NCBI GenBank assembly: GCA_963070105.1
Contig: OY718806.1
Coordinates: forward strand, 7,585,865 to 7,649,864
Direction of reading: 5' to 3'
DNA from: Litomosoides sigmodontis
Taxonomy: Eukaryota > Nematoda > Chromadorea > Rhabditida > Onchocercidae
DNA: 64,000 nt
Under the pieces are notes generated by a model. The model did not search any database. It was not told the DNA's origin and was given only the letters and a program-made list of their open reading frames with translations. Positions 1-11,905 of the stretch are shown piece by piece. Each line of letters begins with the position of its first letter. The first letter of the stretch is position 1. Position numbers and translations under genes: made by a program.

Positions 1-428
1 CTCCGGACTTGGATAATAAACAACATCATCTGCGGTGGCAACATAATTTGACTCCTGGTGGTTTTTTAGAGTTATCAATTTCAGACTTCTTTATTTTATA
101 TATTTTTCAATTTTAATCAGACTGTTTTAACAACTAAAATTTGGTAAGAGCAGTTAGCAGTAAGATGTAAATGAAATTCACAATTTTCCACTCCCAAGTG
201 ACTGTTTGAAAAATCGATGAGTGATTAAAAAACGGGAACTCGACTGTTTTGCCAGTGTTTGAAAAGAACAACCTGATTTTTAAATGATGACGACAGATGG
301 GAAACATGAGACAGAACACCTGGTCGTAGCGCTTTCAGAGCTTGCGTAAGCCTATCAGGTAATTTCGTTTCGTTATTTTTATTGCGTCCATTTTTTTTGT
401 CATTAGATCGCCATCCCAGGCGGGGCAT
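1..428 (-). CDS. N-terminal exons of an unidentified gene, truncated at the left edge
   Basis: Two minus-strand exons fit together in frame. Exon 1 (428..273) opens with ATG at 428 and encodes 52 residues, starting MPRLGWRSNDKKNGR, Lys/Arg/Asn-rich and then Ser-rich. It ends at a CAG|gttgtt donor. Exon 2 (54..1) follows a 'ccaccag' acceptor and stays open to the window edge, giving ESNYVATADDVVYYPSPE. Both junctions are phase 0. No signal peptide or membrane segment is visible in these 70 residues and I do not recognise the family. The support is the open frame, the matching phase and protein-like composition; the rest of the gene lies to the left of the window. Confidence 0.5.
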
Positions 429-3400
429 GTTTAAATAAGATATCTGCTGCTTTAAATAAATAAATCATGAACAAAAAGAAATGATGATAAGAGCTTAAAA
501 AATTTATGCTTTGGTCTTTAAACGCTAACGATGCCTTATGTACTATTTATTTATTCCACTGCCAACAAATAAACAAAGTTACGAATTGTTGAAACGTACA
601 ACGAAGTCCAAAAATATTGTAAATCATTTAACACTGTACATCAATGATAGCTTCCTAAAATCTTTCCTCATGAACTTTTTAAAAAAAAATTCTCTTAGTT
701 TGCAAACACCTGCAGATGTATTTAATTGTTAATTAAAAAACTACGACTTTCTCCTACAGCAACCAAATTATCAGAAAGCACAAAAATTAAGTGACATCAA
801 ACATTTTCTTTTACTGATGATAATTACTCATCAGTACACTCAGCAAAGCTATTTCTTCATCTGCCTCTCATGAATCAAGGTCGATAAATGAATTTTACAA
901 TTGTCTGCAAAAACTGCGATACTTCCACTTATCATTAATTTCGAAGACTGTTTAGATCATGAATTATCTTACTCCAACTACAACTGTGCATTTGGGTAAA
1001 AGAAATTAACGTTTTAAATGATTTAAATTTAAAGTATGTTTTATGTCATTCAATTAACAATTCTGTGTGTCGAAATGCACCGATGTATGCAAAAAAAGGA
1101 AAATTCAAAGAAAGGAAAAATGCAAAAAAAAGAAAAAGTATGTAATCAAAAATTACTAACTAAATTTTAGGAAAATGGAAGGTTGAAATTTGAGATTGCT
1201 TGTTGTCGATTGGTTACATGAATTATTGAAATAAATCGTCATCTTCCGATCAAATAGTTTAAATTAGTGGGCATTGATGGAATTGAAATTGATGACAACG
1301 AATGTTTGGTGGCGTCGTTGTCGGTGCTGAAAGTTCGTCAGAAAATTCCACAGATGCAATGCAATGATTTGAAAAGTATATTTTCGTATGGAATATGTAA
1401 ATTGTCACATTCTTTTTTTGTTAATTGATTTCCTGACGTATCAGCAACGACACACACATTGGATGTGGAACTTGTTGCTTCCCATCAATTATTCAATTTA
1501 AATACGAAAAACCTTGAATGGATCTCAATTAGTCTCATCATGCGACGTGATAAATGTACCATATGTGATGCAAAACTTAATAATTATCAGTAATGTTTGA
1601 CATTTAATAGAAAGTGATTAATTTATCAACGAAGTCTTTCATCCCACTGTAACGACATATTGGCTCCATCGGGAAGCTTTTCTTGCTGTGATGGATTTTC
1701 CAAATTCACTTATAGGATATTTTTCGAGGATTTCTAGGATAAATTGAAGAAGGAGTTATGGATCAAAGTGCTAAAAAAAATCATTCATGAAATGAGGCAC
1801 AAATTATAAGTTAGCTTAAACTTAATTTATTTTGCAGTAGAAATAGATTTCTAAATATGCAAAGTTTTGTTCCACATAAAAGCATTTTTTATTACCAGTG
1901 AAGGGAAAAAGCTGCTGACAATTACTTGTGATTTTTCATCTCAGTTAATTTGAATTCTATTTCAATTAAAAAAAAAGACAGGACATTTAACAATTCGGTT
2001 TTGCTTTCCATCCCATGTTGATATCTAAAGTAACAGTTGCCAAACAATTTTTTGAAAACCAACGCTACAATGAAACACAATTATCCTTGCTATTCTCGAA
2101 AATTAACAAAAGAAATTAATTCATAAAATGTTTTAGAAAATTTTCCTTTATATTATTTTCAGCTAACTGCTTGAGCAAAAGCAATTATTGAAACAAATTC
2201 ATCAACTGCTTGGAAAAACGTAGTCATCCGCCTGATATTCTGCTCTTCTTCCACTGATGATTTTTTTTTTAAATAATTTTGGTTTTCGGTATAATTTTGA
2301 TATTTGCTGCTGAATGAAAGAAGGGAGTGTAAAATCAAACAAAAAAAATGCTACATAACTGATGATCAGTCATAGCTTTTCGTCTTCAATTATCAAGAAG
2401 CTCTAAGCTAATGGTTACAAATGATGCTTATTTAATTAATTACAAATTTCTGCATGCTTGATTGCAACACGCAATCATTTGCATTAACGTGATGTGTGAA
2501 TTTCTTCCTCCCTTTCTCATCGAAGGGAAATCTCCCATCATCAGTGCAGCGATCAGGTGGCAGTGGCGACCAAGCTACCTATCCGTGTGCTCAAAAATGC
2601 ATTTCAGATTTTACGTAAGTAAGGGAGAAAGATGATATGACAAGGAAGGAAAAAAGATCAGAGAATCTGAACAAATTCGAATGCATCTCTTGCCAATAGC
2701 CTGTGATAAGTTCAACACGATCATAGTGATGAAGCGAGACCGGAAAGCAATTAGTTCGTGTAGGCAAGTGTTCCGGAGAGTCACACATGCATGATTTAGG
2801 AGGACAAAATGTGGATGGCAATTCTTTCACTTAGTTTAGAGTACCATTAATGGAAAGCAACTCAGGTAATTGTAATTTAACATGTAAAGAGAAAGAGAGA
2901 GGGAGAAAGAGGCAAAGAAAGAAAGAGAAGGAGAAGGTGGGAGAAAATCGTGCGATATTTGTGAATTAATTGAGGACATTGGCACATTAAAGAGAAAATT
3001 TCCATCGATGGTAGAGCGTATTTGAAGACATTGTTTCGGCGGGAGCTATTTTTAATAATTTTTTAACATTGAAACAAAGACAGAAGTAAAGTGAAAAAAG
3101 AATTTAACAAATTATCATTCATTGGTTGGGCTTGGAGGGACGCATCGTTGTTGGATATTAAATATTAAAATATTGTTAGATATTAAAATATCTTCATATA
3201 TTTCAATGATTTGCTTTTTTCCCTTCTCACTTTGCTTTAGTTCCCTTTTACAAGTGAAAAAAATTTTCCAATGTTTTTTCCAACACTGTAAATGAATTCC
3301 CTTTTGAGAATTGTCTTTACTCTTCCAATTTTTACTGTTAGCTTTTTAACTGGCAATTTGTTGCGTGAACATTTATTTGTTCATGCATGCTTAGATTCAA

Positions 3401-3572
3401 GATGATTATAAACAACTGGTCATCAGCCCTAGTCGAATTCACGAAATGGTAATAAATTTGAAACAGATAGAACTGCAAAGCATTTGTAAGTCACATGCAA
3501 AAAGAGAAAGTTGTTAATTAAAACAAGGAAAGTTAAAAGCAAGCTGAGTATTGCATCACATGTAGAGATTGG

Positions 3573-3804
<232 letters not shown>

Positions 3805-5005
3805 CACTATTTGCTGAATAAAAATAAAATCTAATAAAATTTTTTCCATTATGAATTTTGAAGCAAAGGAAACGATCGATGTAACTAAATAGAAGGATTT
3901 GTGGAAATTGTTCTTCCACCTCGAAATTTTTAATTTTTTTTAAACAATTACACAACCTTTATGCAAAATTGAGTCTAACAATAACAGTTGACAGATGATA
4001 GTATGAAAGCATCACAGGAATTATATTTAAATGAGAAGCACTATTTCATATTGATCTTTAAAAGGTAGAGAGTTGATTGTACATGGATTTTAATTAATCA
4101 TAGAATAGGTTATGAAGAAACAACGAACATCGTTACCCTGTTTTTGAATGAGTAATGATATCACGTCGAGTTCGTCACACCAGCTTCGTCACCTACTTTT
4201 CGTCACAGTTTCATCACGAGCTTCGTCACTTACAGCTGCTTACAACAGAAAAGAATTTCATGTGCAATTTAAACTGCCTCGGCATATCCTCCTGCATCAT
4301 CATAATGGAAAATTTGATTTACCAAGAAGAGAAGGATCTCATTTGAGTTGGTATGAAATTTAAAGAGAAATAGGAGTGTTAGTGATGAACAATTTCAGGA
4401 GATGTTACACGTCGTGCAATAAATGATTCAGTCGTTCAAATATATTTTTTAGCCTCGAAAATAGGCTAATGCTGTATTTTTATCGTTTTAATCAATTATG
4501 GGACAAAATTTCACGCATAAATATTAATTTAAAATTAGTACAAGAGGAAGAGGTGATGTGGCTTGGGTACGATACAACGTACTGTGATGAAAAATGTCAG
4601 AGTGATTCGTTGTGGCGACACGGTGAAGAAAGTTTGTTTGAATTACACATCGTAAATTATGTAGTTAAAGATCTAACCAAGGCTACTTAATTCATGAAGT
4701 TTTGAAAATTTTTAATGTTTTAGAAATAATTTATTGCTTAAAATAAAAATGAACGAATTGCGCTGTAAGGGAAAGGGAATGGAAAAGAAGGAATGACTGG
4801 AAGATATGGGATAATATACCCATTGTTGTATTCCTCTTTTTTTGGCAATGAGAACTAAGGAGTTAGAATTTTTAATTAGTTTGGGACGAATTAAGGAGGT
4901 CGACAGAGATAATGAGATGTGCGCATTTATCTGCTTTTGCCAAGCCACTCAGTCGTCCATACTTTTTCACATCATACTAAATGAATGTGATTGAACTGGC
5001 AATAG

Positions 5006-5038
<33 letters not shown>

Positions 5039-6881
5039 CAGGGACAGGGAAATGAAGAAAGAGAAGACATCTAACATCTAATCAATCATAAATGAATGCC
5101 CTTGAAAAGCGAAATGTTGAGACTTGATTATCAAAGGATTGATTATGCGAAAGAAGTGATGAGCTATTATAAGCTTACAGTAAATTCACCTCGTAAGCTG
5201 GAATTTCTCGAGGGATGCTCCAGCGAACAAGAAAATGTTAAACAAGAAAGCCGTGAGTGAACTGCTACGTATATCACACCAATATTTGAATTTATGAAAC
5301 TGTCAAGTAGATATAGTGAAGTGTATGGTGCACATAAAGAATCATCAGGTTTATAACAAGAAACAAAAACTTCAGGTACAAATCTAAATAGTAACAGATA
5401 ATGAGGTAAAAGATCCGATCTGTAAGCGACTGTTTAAGTGACTAACTACCAATCGAATCCCTCACTTTTTCAGTTAAATCCTTTGAAAAATTTCAATCAA
5501 CAAGCTCAATGTTTAGTTTATTTATGCAGTAGAATTCAGTGGTAAGCCGCATGCTGTCCAGCGCTCTCTTAATTCCTTACTGCACTGAGCACTTCGGTTA
5601 GCAAAAGGTTTCGCAAATTCTGCGAAACTTTCGTGCAATCATTTCTCGCAAGTTTTCATATAAACAAACAGCATATTCTCCTTTCCAACTCTGATGAAGT
5701 TTTTCGGAAAAAAAACTTTTTGTTGAAGTGACATAAACTACTATTGTCTAAAACTCGAAATGAGGTCAGCGCAAATTAGAGGAATCGGTAAATCATTGGT
5801 TATTTCATTAGCGTGAGGATTGGTTTACAACTGCCTAGTCCTTTGCTATGTTCAATACCGACCTTATACAATAGCAATTAACCCCTTGCAACTCGATCAT
5901 CGCTAAATTAACTGTATTCATAGCCTTTTTTACTTTGTTTTACGTATTTCATTTCAACATGCAGGCCGATTTAACCTCAACCTCACTAATTGTAAAGCCT
6001 GGTTGACCTGGTATTTACTTGTAATCAACTTCTAAGATTGTGATGATTAAGTAAGCCACTCCTACGCTTATATCTATTATATCCGGATGTTTTGGCCTGG
6101 GGAACATAAGGATACACAGCATCATAGTACCAGAGAGTCCATCAGGGAGTGAGTGGATCGGCTAATCAACACAATGAAGGGTTGGCAACAGTTAACTTCA
6201 ACTCCCAATCATCTTCCCAATCCATTTCATACTTCCTAATTGCGGTCAAACCGCATCTCGTATCGTTGAAGTATTGCTTATTTTCTAGTATTTATCCAGT
6301 ACTGTAAACGAATAAACCAATCATTCATACTAATGAATCTTCCGCTGCATAAATAGACGACTATCCATCCGGCCAAAAACGTTTCTCCAACCATTCACAA
6401 CAATTATTACCACTGAGGTTTGGAAATAGTGAAATAGAATAGCAAAAGAAAACAAACAAAGGTTTGCAGTTTGAAATGTATAGTAGCAGTGGCAAACATG
6501 GAGTTCAGTTAATTAGTCAAACCAAGTGAAATATATTTTTGCTTTAAGGAATTTTAAAATTTTGTTGTGACTTCAACCATTAATGGACTTGGACCACTTC
6601 AAAACTTCATGCATCTTTACTGCTTAGATGCAAATGCAGTTGGACCTTCCTCCGCCTCTAACATTCCCATTTCAATCACTTATCTGAATCACTTCAGAGT
6701 TCGTTCGCTTCAGCGAGCCGACTGCGATACTTTTTTTGGAATCGATTTTAACAACAACATCAAAAACATCAACAAAATGCTGACAGCAACTGTAGCCATC
6801 AGCTAACAGCATATCCATGGTTGGTACAAATTCCACCTTCGTTATGATGGAAAGAAATAAGCCTATGGAGATATAAAGAGA

Positions 6882-6908
6882 GAGGGAGAGAGAGAGAGAG
6901 AGAGAGAG
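6882..6908. repeat. GA-rich microsatellite
   Basis: A short GA/GAGG run in non-coding DNA upstream of the LITAF-domain gene. Similar purine tracts lie near 2888-2940 and 5007-5036. Confidence 0.85.
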
Positions 6909-7301
6909 GGAAAACGACAACAACAACAGAAAGACATACAGATGCATGCTAATGGGAAGTACTATCTGAGGGTACAATAAATGAATCATTCGGATTACAA
7001 ACCGATTCACTCATTGATCGAGTCCTTTCCACTTCACCCATCACAAATTTATATTATTTTAGACGGATGGCCATGAGCCAATCAGTTTCGCAGCGTCCAG
7101 AGCGTTGTTTCTCGTCCATACATAGCATGCAATGTACAAATATGCGTGTGTACGTGTACATCGATGGTGAAATTGCTTATTTGAAACGGTTTCAGGGTTT
7201 TTTGTCTTTCCTAAGCGAATAGAATTAATCGGATATTTCAACTGTATTTCAGGCTTCATCCGTAGTAGTGTGACATTCATAGTTGCATTTCGTTTGTACA
7301 G

Positions 7302-7309
7302 GAATAGCA
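7302..7309 (+). other. possible spliced-leader acceptor and short 5' UTR before the LITAF-domain start
   Basis: A T-rich tract ending 'gtttgtacag' stops at about 7301, and the ATG at 7310 follows eight bases later. In nematodes an acceptor without an upstream partner exon this close to a start codon usually marks spliced-leader trans-splicing. This is inference; no transcript data are available here. Confidence 0.4.
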
Positions 7310-8472
7310 ATGAATAATTTTGAAGACAATCAACAAAAAGGTCCACCATCATATGGTTTGTTCTTATAACATTTTGAAAAATTCCATTTATTCTTCCGGT
7401 TGGAAGCTCGTTATTTTCCTGGTAAGCGTTGATCATTTTGTAGTAATAACGTCTTAGAATGTATCACCTGTGTTAATCTGGAAATGATAATGTAGAGGCG
7501 GCAGTTGAATCAAGCTTATATGTCGGTGGAACACCACAAGCAGGAAAATTCTCGCCTTTTCCACCATCGCCACAGCCGCCTAGTAATCCTGCATATATGC
7601 CACAAACTGTCAATCCAACAATATGTTAGTTTTACAACAATTGTGAATATCGTGTATTTAGTGTACATGGAAAGCATTAAAATTGTGTGACAGCTCACTG
7701 AAATTGGTTCCTTCACATTTCCCTTGGTTCACTCTATGGTTTTCGATAATTTAAATCAGGATTAACAGTAAACCATACTTTTAGCATCCTTATAGCAAAT
7801 TGCCAAAATTTTTAGCAAATTCATCCGCGATACATCCAGGATCACAAGCAGTACCTGTTATTGTTGGTGTGCCAGTTTTTGGATCACGTTCCTGTACAAT
7901 GACTTGCCCTAGTTGTAATAAAACTATTGTCACCGAAACACATACACATGCTGGTTTATTAGCATTCACGATCTGCGGAATACTTCTACTTTTTGGGTTT
8001 GTAATTTTGTGCACTTTGTTCTCGAAATACCATACTACACAATGGGATGATTTGTAAGTTCTCATAAGTAGTAAAATATGCTTCATTTTCATCTCCTAAC
8101 TCATTGCAATTCCAAAGTTGGAATTTCTGATTTTACCTTATAATATTCAAACAACTTGGAGAAATGATGCTTATTGCATTTGAGTGATTTATACCAGAAT
8201 CTTTTTGACGAGAACCTATAGTTTTTATTTTGCAGTTGCTGGCTCGGTTGCTGCTTAATTCCATTCTGCGTTAAGGATTGTTTGGTAATTCATTTTGCTC
8301 ATTTTATTTTCATATTAAGTTAGATTTTAGACTAGGACTTTTTTATTAGTGGTATTGATTGTTGTTAAACTCTTTTTACTAACTACTGCCTCTACAATGC
8401 TTTTTATTGAAGGACGTGAATCACACTTGTCCCAACTGCAAAATATTACTGGGTTCCTACAAAAAGATCTGA
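7310..8472 (+). CDS. LITAF-domain (SIMPLE-like) membrane protein
   Basis: Five exons (7310..7355, 7496..7624, 7816..7996, 8236..8284, 8413..8472) join in consistent phase into 154 residues, the usual size for the family. The N-terminal third is Pro-rich and starts MNNFEDNQQKGPPSYE. It carries a PPSY motif (PPxY class, which binds WW domains) completed across the first splice junction. The C-terminal LITAF domain has a CPSC zinc knuckle, a hydrophobic membrane-inserted stretch ending CWLGCCLIPFC, then HTCPNC and the closing LGSYKKI. Family knowledge: LITAF/CDIP1 proteins are monotopic zinc-binding proteins of late endosomes and lysosomes that act in trafficking and recruit NEDD4-type ligases and ESCRT. 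Its 3' side faces the minus-strand IFT20 gene. All key Cys/His ligands are present, so the family call is firm; which paralogue it is cannot be told. Confidence 0.9.
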
Positions 8473-9892
8473 GAGAACAAAAGAAACGGGAAGAGCATCC
8501 AAATCGAATCGTATAGGTGGTCATGGATCGAAAACGTTGCGAAATGATTATTTGTTACTTTTTTCATTCTTAAGCAACACCTAAACTGTTTTTCTCATTA
8601 TTGATGTAATATTTTCTAAGAAACACGTCTTGGAATAAGACCTTAAGCTTTGTAGCTCGAAAAAAAGATTGTAACGAGATGCAACTCAAACGATCAAATG
8701 TATGAAGAAGCAGATATCCTTTAACCGTTCTGTTATGATGATGTTGGTGATACGAGGACGAGATGTTGATCCAGAAGACGTTGATAGCTGTATATGGACT
8801 AGTATATTATTTTAAACTAATACTCTAACTGTTGATACGTTATCTGGAAGTCTGATATTAATAATAGCAGTTAGATTTATGATGGGAATTTGTGTTCGTT
8901 ATTAATTATATGAAACATATGAAATGTATTTCGCTCATTTGTATGTGAAATCACTAGTTAGACTGTTGATGATTCATATCCTCTAATGATCCTATTCATG
9001 GTTACGCCTTATTGATTGTTTAAGGCTTTTAAGAATACATTACCGTGGTGTATTACTGTTGTAGGCGGATTCTTTATCGCTATTCACTTCCATAATCACA
9101 AAAACCCGCAACCATTGAAGTGGTTTTTGAAAATCGATAAAGGTACAATCAAATTCAGACTTTTAAAGGGCTTATTTTTGTGACTAAATGAAGGAAGTGC
9201 AAAAAGCTAAATTGATTCGCTGCGAAAGAACGTTATATCTACAATGCTTTCACTTAGATCAATCTAGATCACATATGTTTGACTGGAGGTAGTTCTAACA
9301 CTGTTTTTTCAATTAATTAATACTGCATATTTCCTCGGCCACTGAAATTGAAGGATTTGTGGACTAAAGTGGGAATTATGTTGAACTTAGAGCAGAATTT
9401 CTCGTTGCAACTTCACCGTTTTTTATTGGTTTGAAAAATTTATTGCAAGAACTTATTGCATGGAGTGAAATTTTGGTCATCTGAGTAAATGTCGACCTGA
9501 ACTTGAAAAATTATGATTCTCAGAAAAATTTTCAACTGAAAACGAAGACAATTTGTCTGTTCAATGCTCAAATCGATCAATTGAGATGAAAGCGAACCAT
9601 ACTCGAAGACGAGGAACCCAAATACAAAAGAACTGTTAAATTCAATGAGGAGTTTCGTCCGTTCTTTTTGTGAATAAAATCTCAAAATTATCGGTGCAGA
9701 TTGGAAAATACCATCACCATGTTATGTTAGAGGATTGGAATGGCTTGTTAATCGACGTAAGGAAATAAACAGGTGGTTTAGTGTGATAGGTTTAATTTAG
9801 GAAACAGGAGAAGGTTACTTCCGACGAACTTAAATCTTAGGAAACAAGGAATAAAATGTCATTTCATATAAGAGGACAAACGTTCCTTTGCA
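8473..9892. other. tail-to-tail intergenic region
   Basis: Non-coding DNA between the convergent LITAF-domain and IFT20 genes. It should contain both 3' UTRs. Only short open frames are present, without splice support. Confidence 0.6.
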
Positions 9893-10865
9893 TTATGGCG
9901 ACAGGAATTTCTGCAAATATTCCTTCAGGGCGTATTCCTGTCGTTGGGTACTCTCTAATTCAGCGTGCAACCGTTCCAGCTCCACTTCACGTTCTCGGAT
10001 GAGAATCTGCAGGATGTTTCTTTTTTAATAGTTCTTTAGCATATGTTGTTTATAATGAAAAAGAGAGGGGTTTGAAAAGTGCGAAGTTCTAACACTCACA
10101 ATTCTCAACTTCAAATAAAGGAGAAATTCGAAACCACAAGACTATTATCAGAAGACCTGTAACTGTTCCTCGTGGGCAATATGTTGCGTGTCAGCTGTTT
10201 TCAGAGCATTTCTGGATGACATCGCACGAATTTTTTCACCTTCCACGATTGTCGCCAACTAAAATTGAGCAAAATCTATTTTATTCCTTTCCTCAACACT
10301 TCATTATCACTTTACTTGTCAAAAGCTTACTCCATCAAATGTTTTGATAATTGCTTCTGTAGCATTACTGAAAGTGTTTAATTTATTCACAATTTCTCTT
10401 GCTTCTTCAACAATTTCATTAGAAGCGTCCGCAATATCTAAAAATAATTTCAATATGTATACATATAGTTATGCTTATCAAGACATAGCTTACACATCAC
10501 TACAGCTTTCGCTACACATCAATAAGAACAGGGAATCAACTTCCTAATAAATCAGCATTTAGAATTCTCACCCTGTTCAAACCCTGCAAATTTTTCTTCA
10601 CAAATTCATTCGTCAAAGCAAATGACGTTAAAAAAGTTTTTCTTCGAGAGTTTGGATAGACATTTCACTTACAATATATTAAAGTTAAATAAGTTCCGAA
10701 AACTCTTTGTCAAATAAGAATAGATCATCCGCCACTACTAGAATTAGTGTCAGTAAAAAGCGCAATAAAGATTGTAATGATTTGTGAATTACCTGGTTGT
10801 AGAAGGCGTACTTTGTTGTAAGCATCGACATATAATCCAGATTTCATTAATGCCTCATCCGCCAT
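9893..10865 (-). CDS. ift-20: intraflagellar transport protein 20
   Basis: Four minus-strand exons (10865..10793, 10437..10331, 10258..10157, 10006..9893) join in phase into 131 residues; human IFT20 has 132. The protein starts MADEALMKSGLYVDAYNKVR and has the family's LLQPD segment. It then runs as an almost continuous coiled coil, with VEGEKIRAMSSRNALKTAD matching the KMKAIGARNLLKSIA region of IFT20. The last exon is a Glu/Leu-rich helix ending YLQKFLSP and a TAA. Family knowledge: IFT20 is a small IFT-B subunit that shuttles between Golgi and cilium and helps sort ciliary membrane proteins; in worms it should act in ciliated sensory neurons. The whole gene is compact (under 1 kb). The gene upstream on the same strand ends 1,041 bp away, wider than a typical nematode operon spacer, so co-transcription is uncertain. 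Confidence 0.93.
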
Positions 10866-11905
10866 TAGTCGTTGAATAAGAAATCAAAGTAATGCGTTAG
10901 CTTGAAAAGATGAAGCAAATTAATCCTTTTAAAATATAGCAATTTTTATGAAATACGATAAATATGAGTGAGACAGATTTCATTGCCATGGAAACGTTCT
11001 GATCAACTGAATTAATTTCAAGAAGCCGTAATTTTTTATTACTTCAATGGATGAGCCTTTTATTAGGACCAATAGAGGAGCTATCTGACCCGAAGTTCAG
11101 TAGTTATATCTTCTAATAACACGGACCTCAAGAAAGGCTGACAATGCTAACTGTTAACCTTTTAATCCCGCTCTTTAAGCTATTTGACACTTGTGCTTTA
11201 CTTACGCGAAAATCCGTCTCTGCATTGTGTCGATACTGCTTCAGTTTCCTGAAACCTAGTGCAATGGAATATTAGTGAAGTTCATTATGCTCGAGAATTA
11301 GATGCTATGCGATTTTTTAATAGAACGAAATGTAAGATAACTGGGATGATAATAATTATTCTGGCCATTCGAATAACTGTTTCAAGTCTCACAAATTTTA
11401 ATACAGCTCCAAATCAGGAACGGGTCTTCGTCGTTCACAGGCTGATTTAACGAAGCAATTCATAAACCATGTGATATATAATTTCCTTAGTGATGTTTTA
11501 TGCACACGGATTAAAAATGAATGTGACACATTGTTTGAAATTTGTCTATCAAAATTAGTTTGAAAACAAAAAAAAAGTCTGTTAACAATGTATATGAAAC
11601 ATTATTAATAGTTCACATTTCGAAGCTTTGTCTATCATTTCAGTAAAAAAAAAAGTAGCAAGTGAAAAGAAGAAAATGATAAATTAAAATACGAATCAAA
11701 TGGGATTAAATAGCATTAATTGCGCAATGCCGAAAGAGATTCTGAAATGTTGAGTGGCTATTAGTAACTGTTGGAAGGTACTGCGTGACTCTCTTTGAAG
11801 AAATAATCAAAGCTAATGAATGAAATAAAATAACAATGCTGCAAGTTTACATCAACAAAAGCAAATCAGTTGAAATTGATAGATGAAGCAAGGCTTTTCA
11901 ATTAA
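10866..11905. other. intergenic region between two minus-strand genes
   Basis: About 1 kb between the IFT20 start and the stop of the Cys-module gene. It contains short A-rich runs and nothing recognisable as coding. Whether it is a promoter or a long operon spacer cannot be decided from sequence. Confidence 0.5.

Noticed and set aside
7059..7436. 125-codon minus-strand frame over the LITAF-domain first exon
   Set aside because: It overlaps a well-supported plus-strand exon and has no family features or linked exons.
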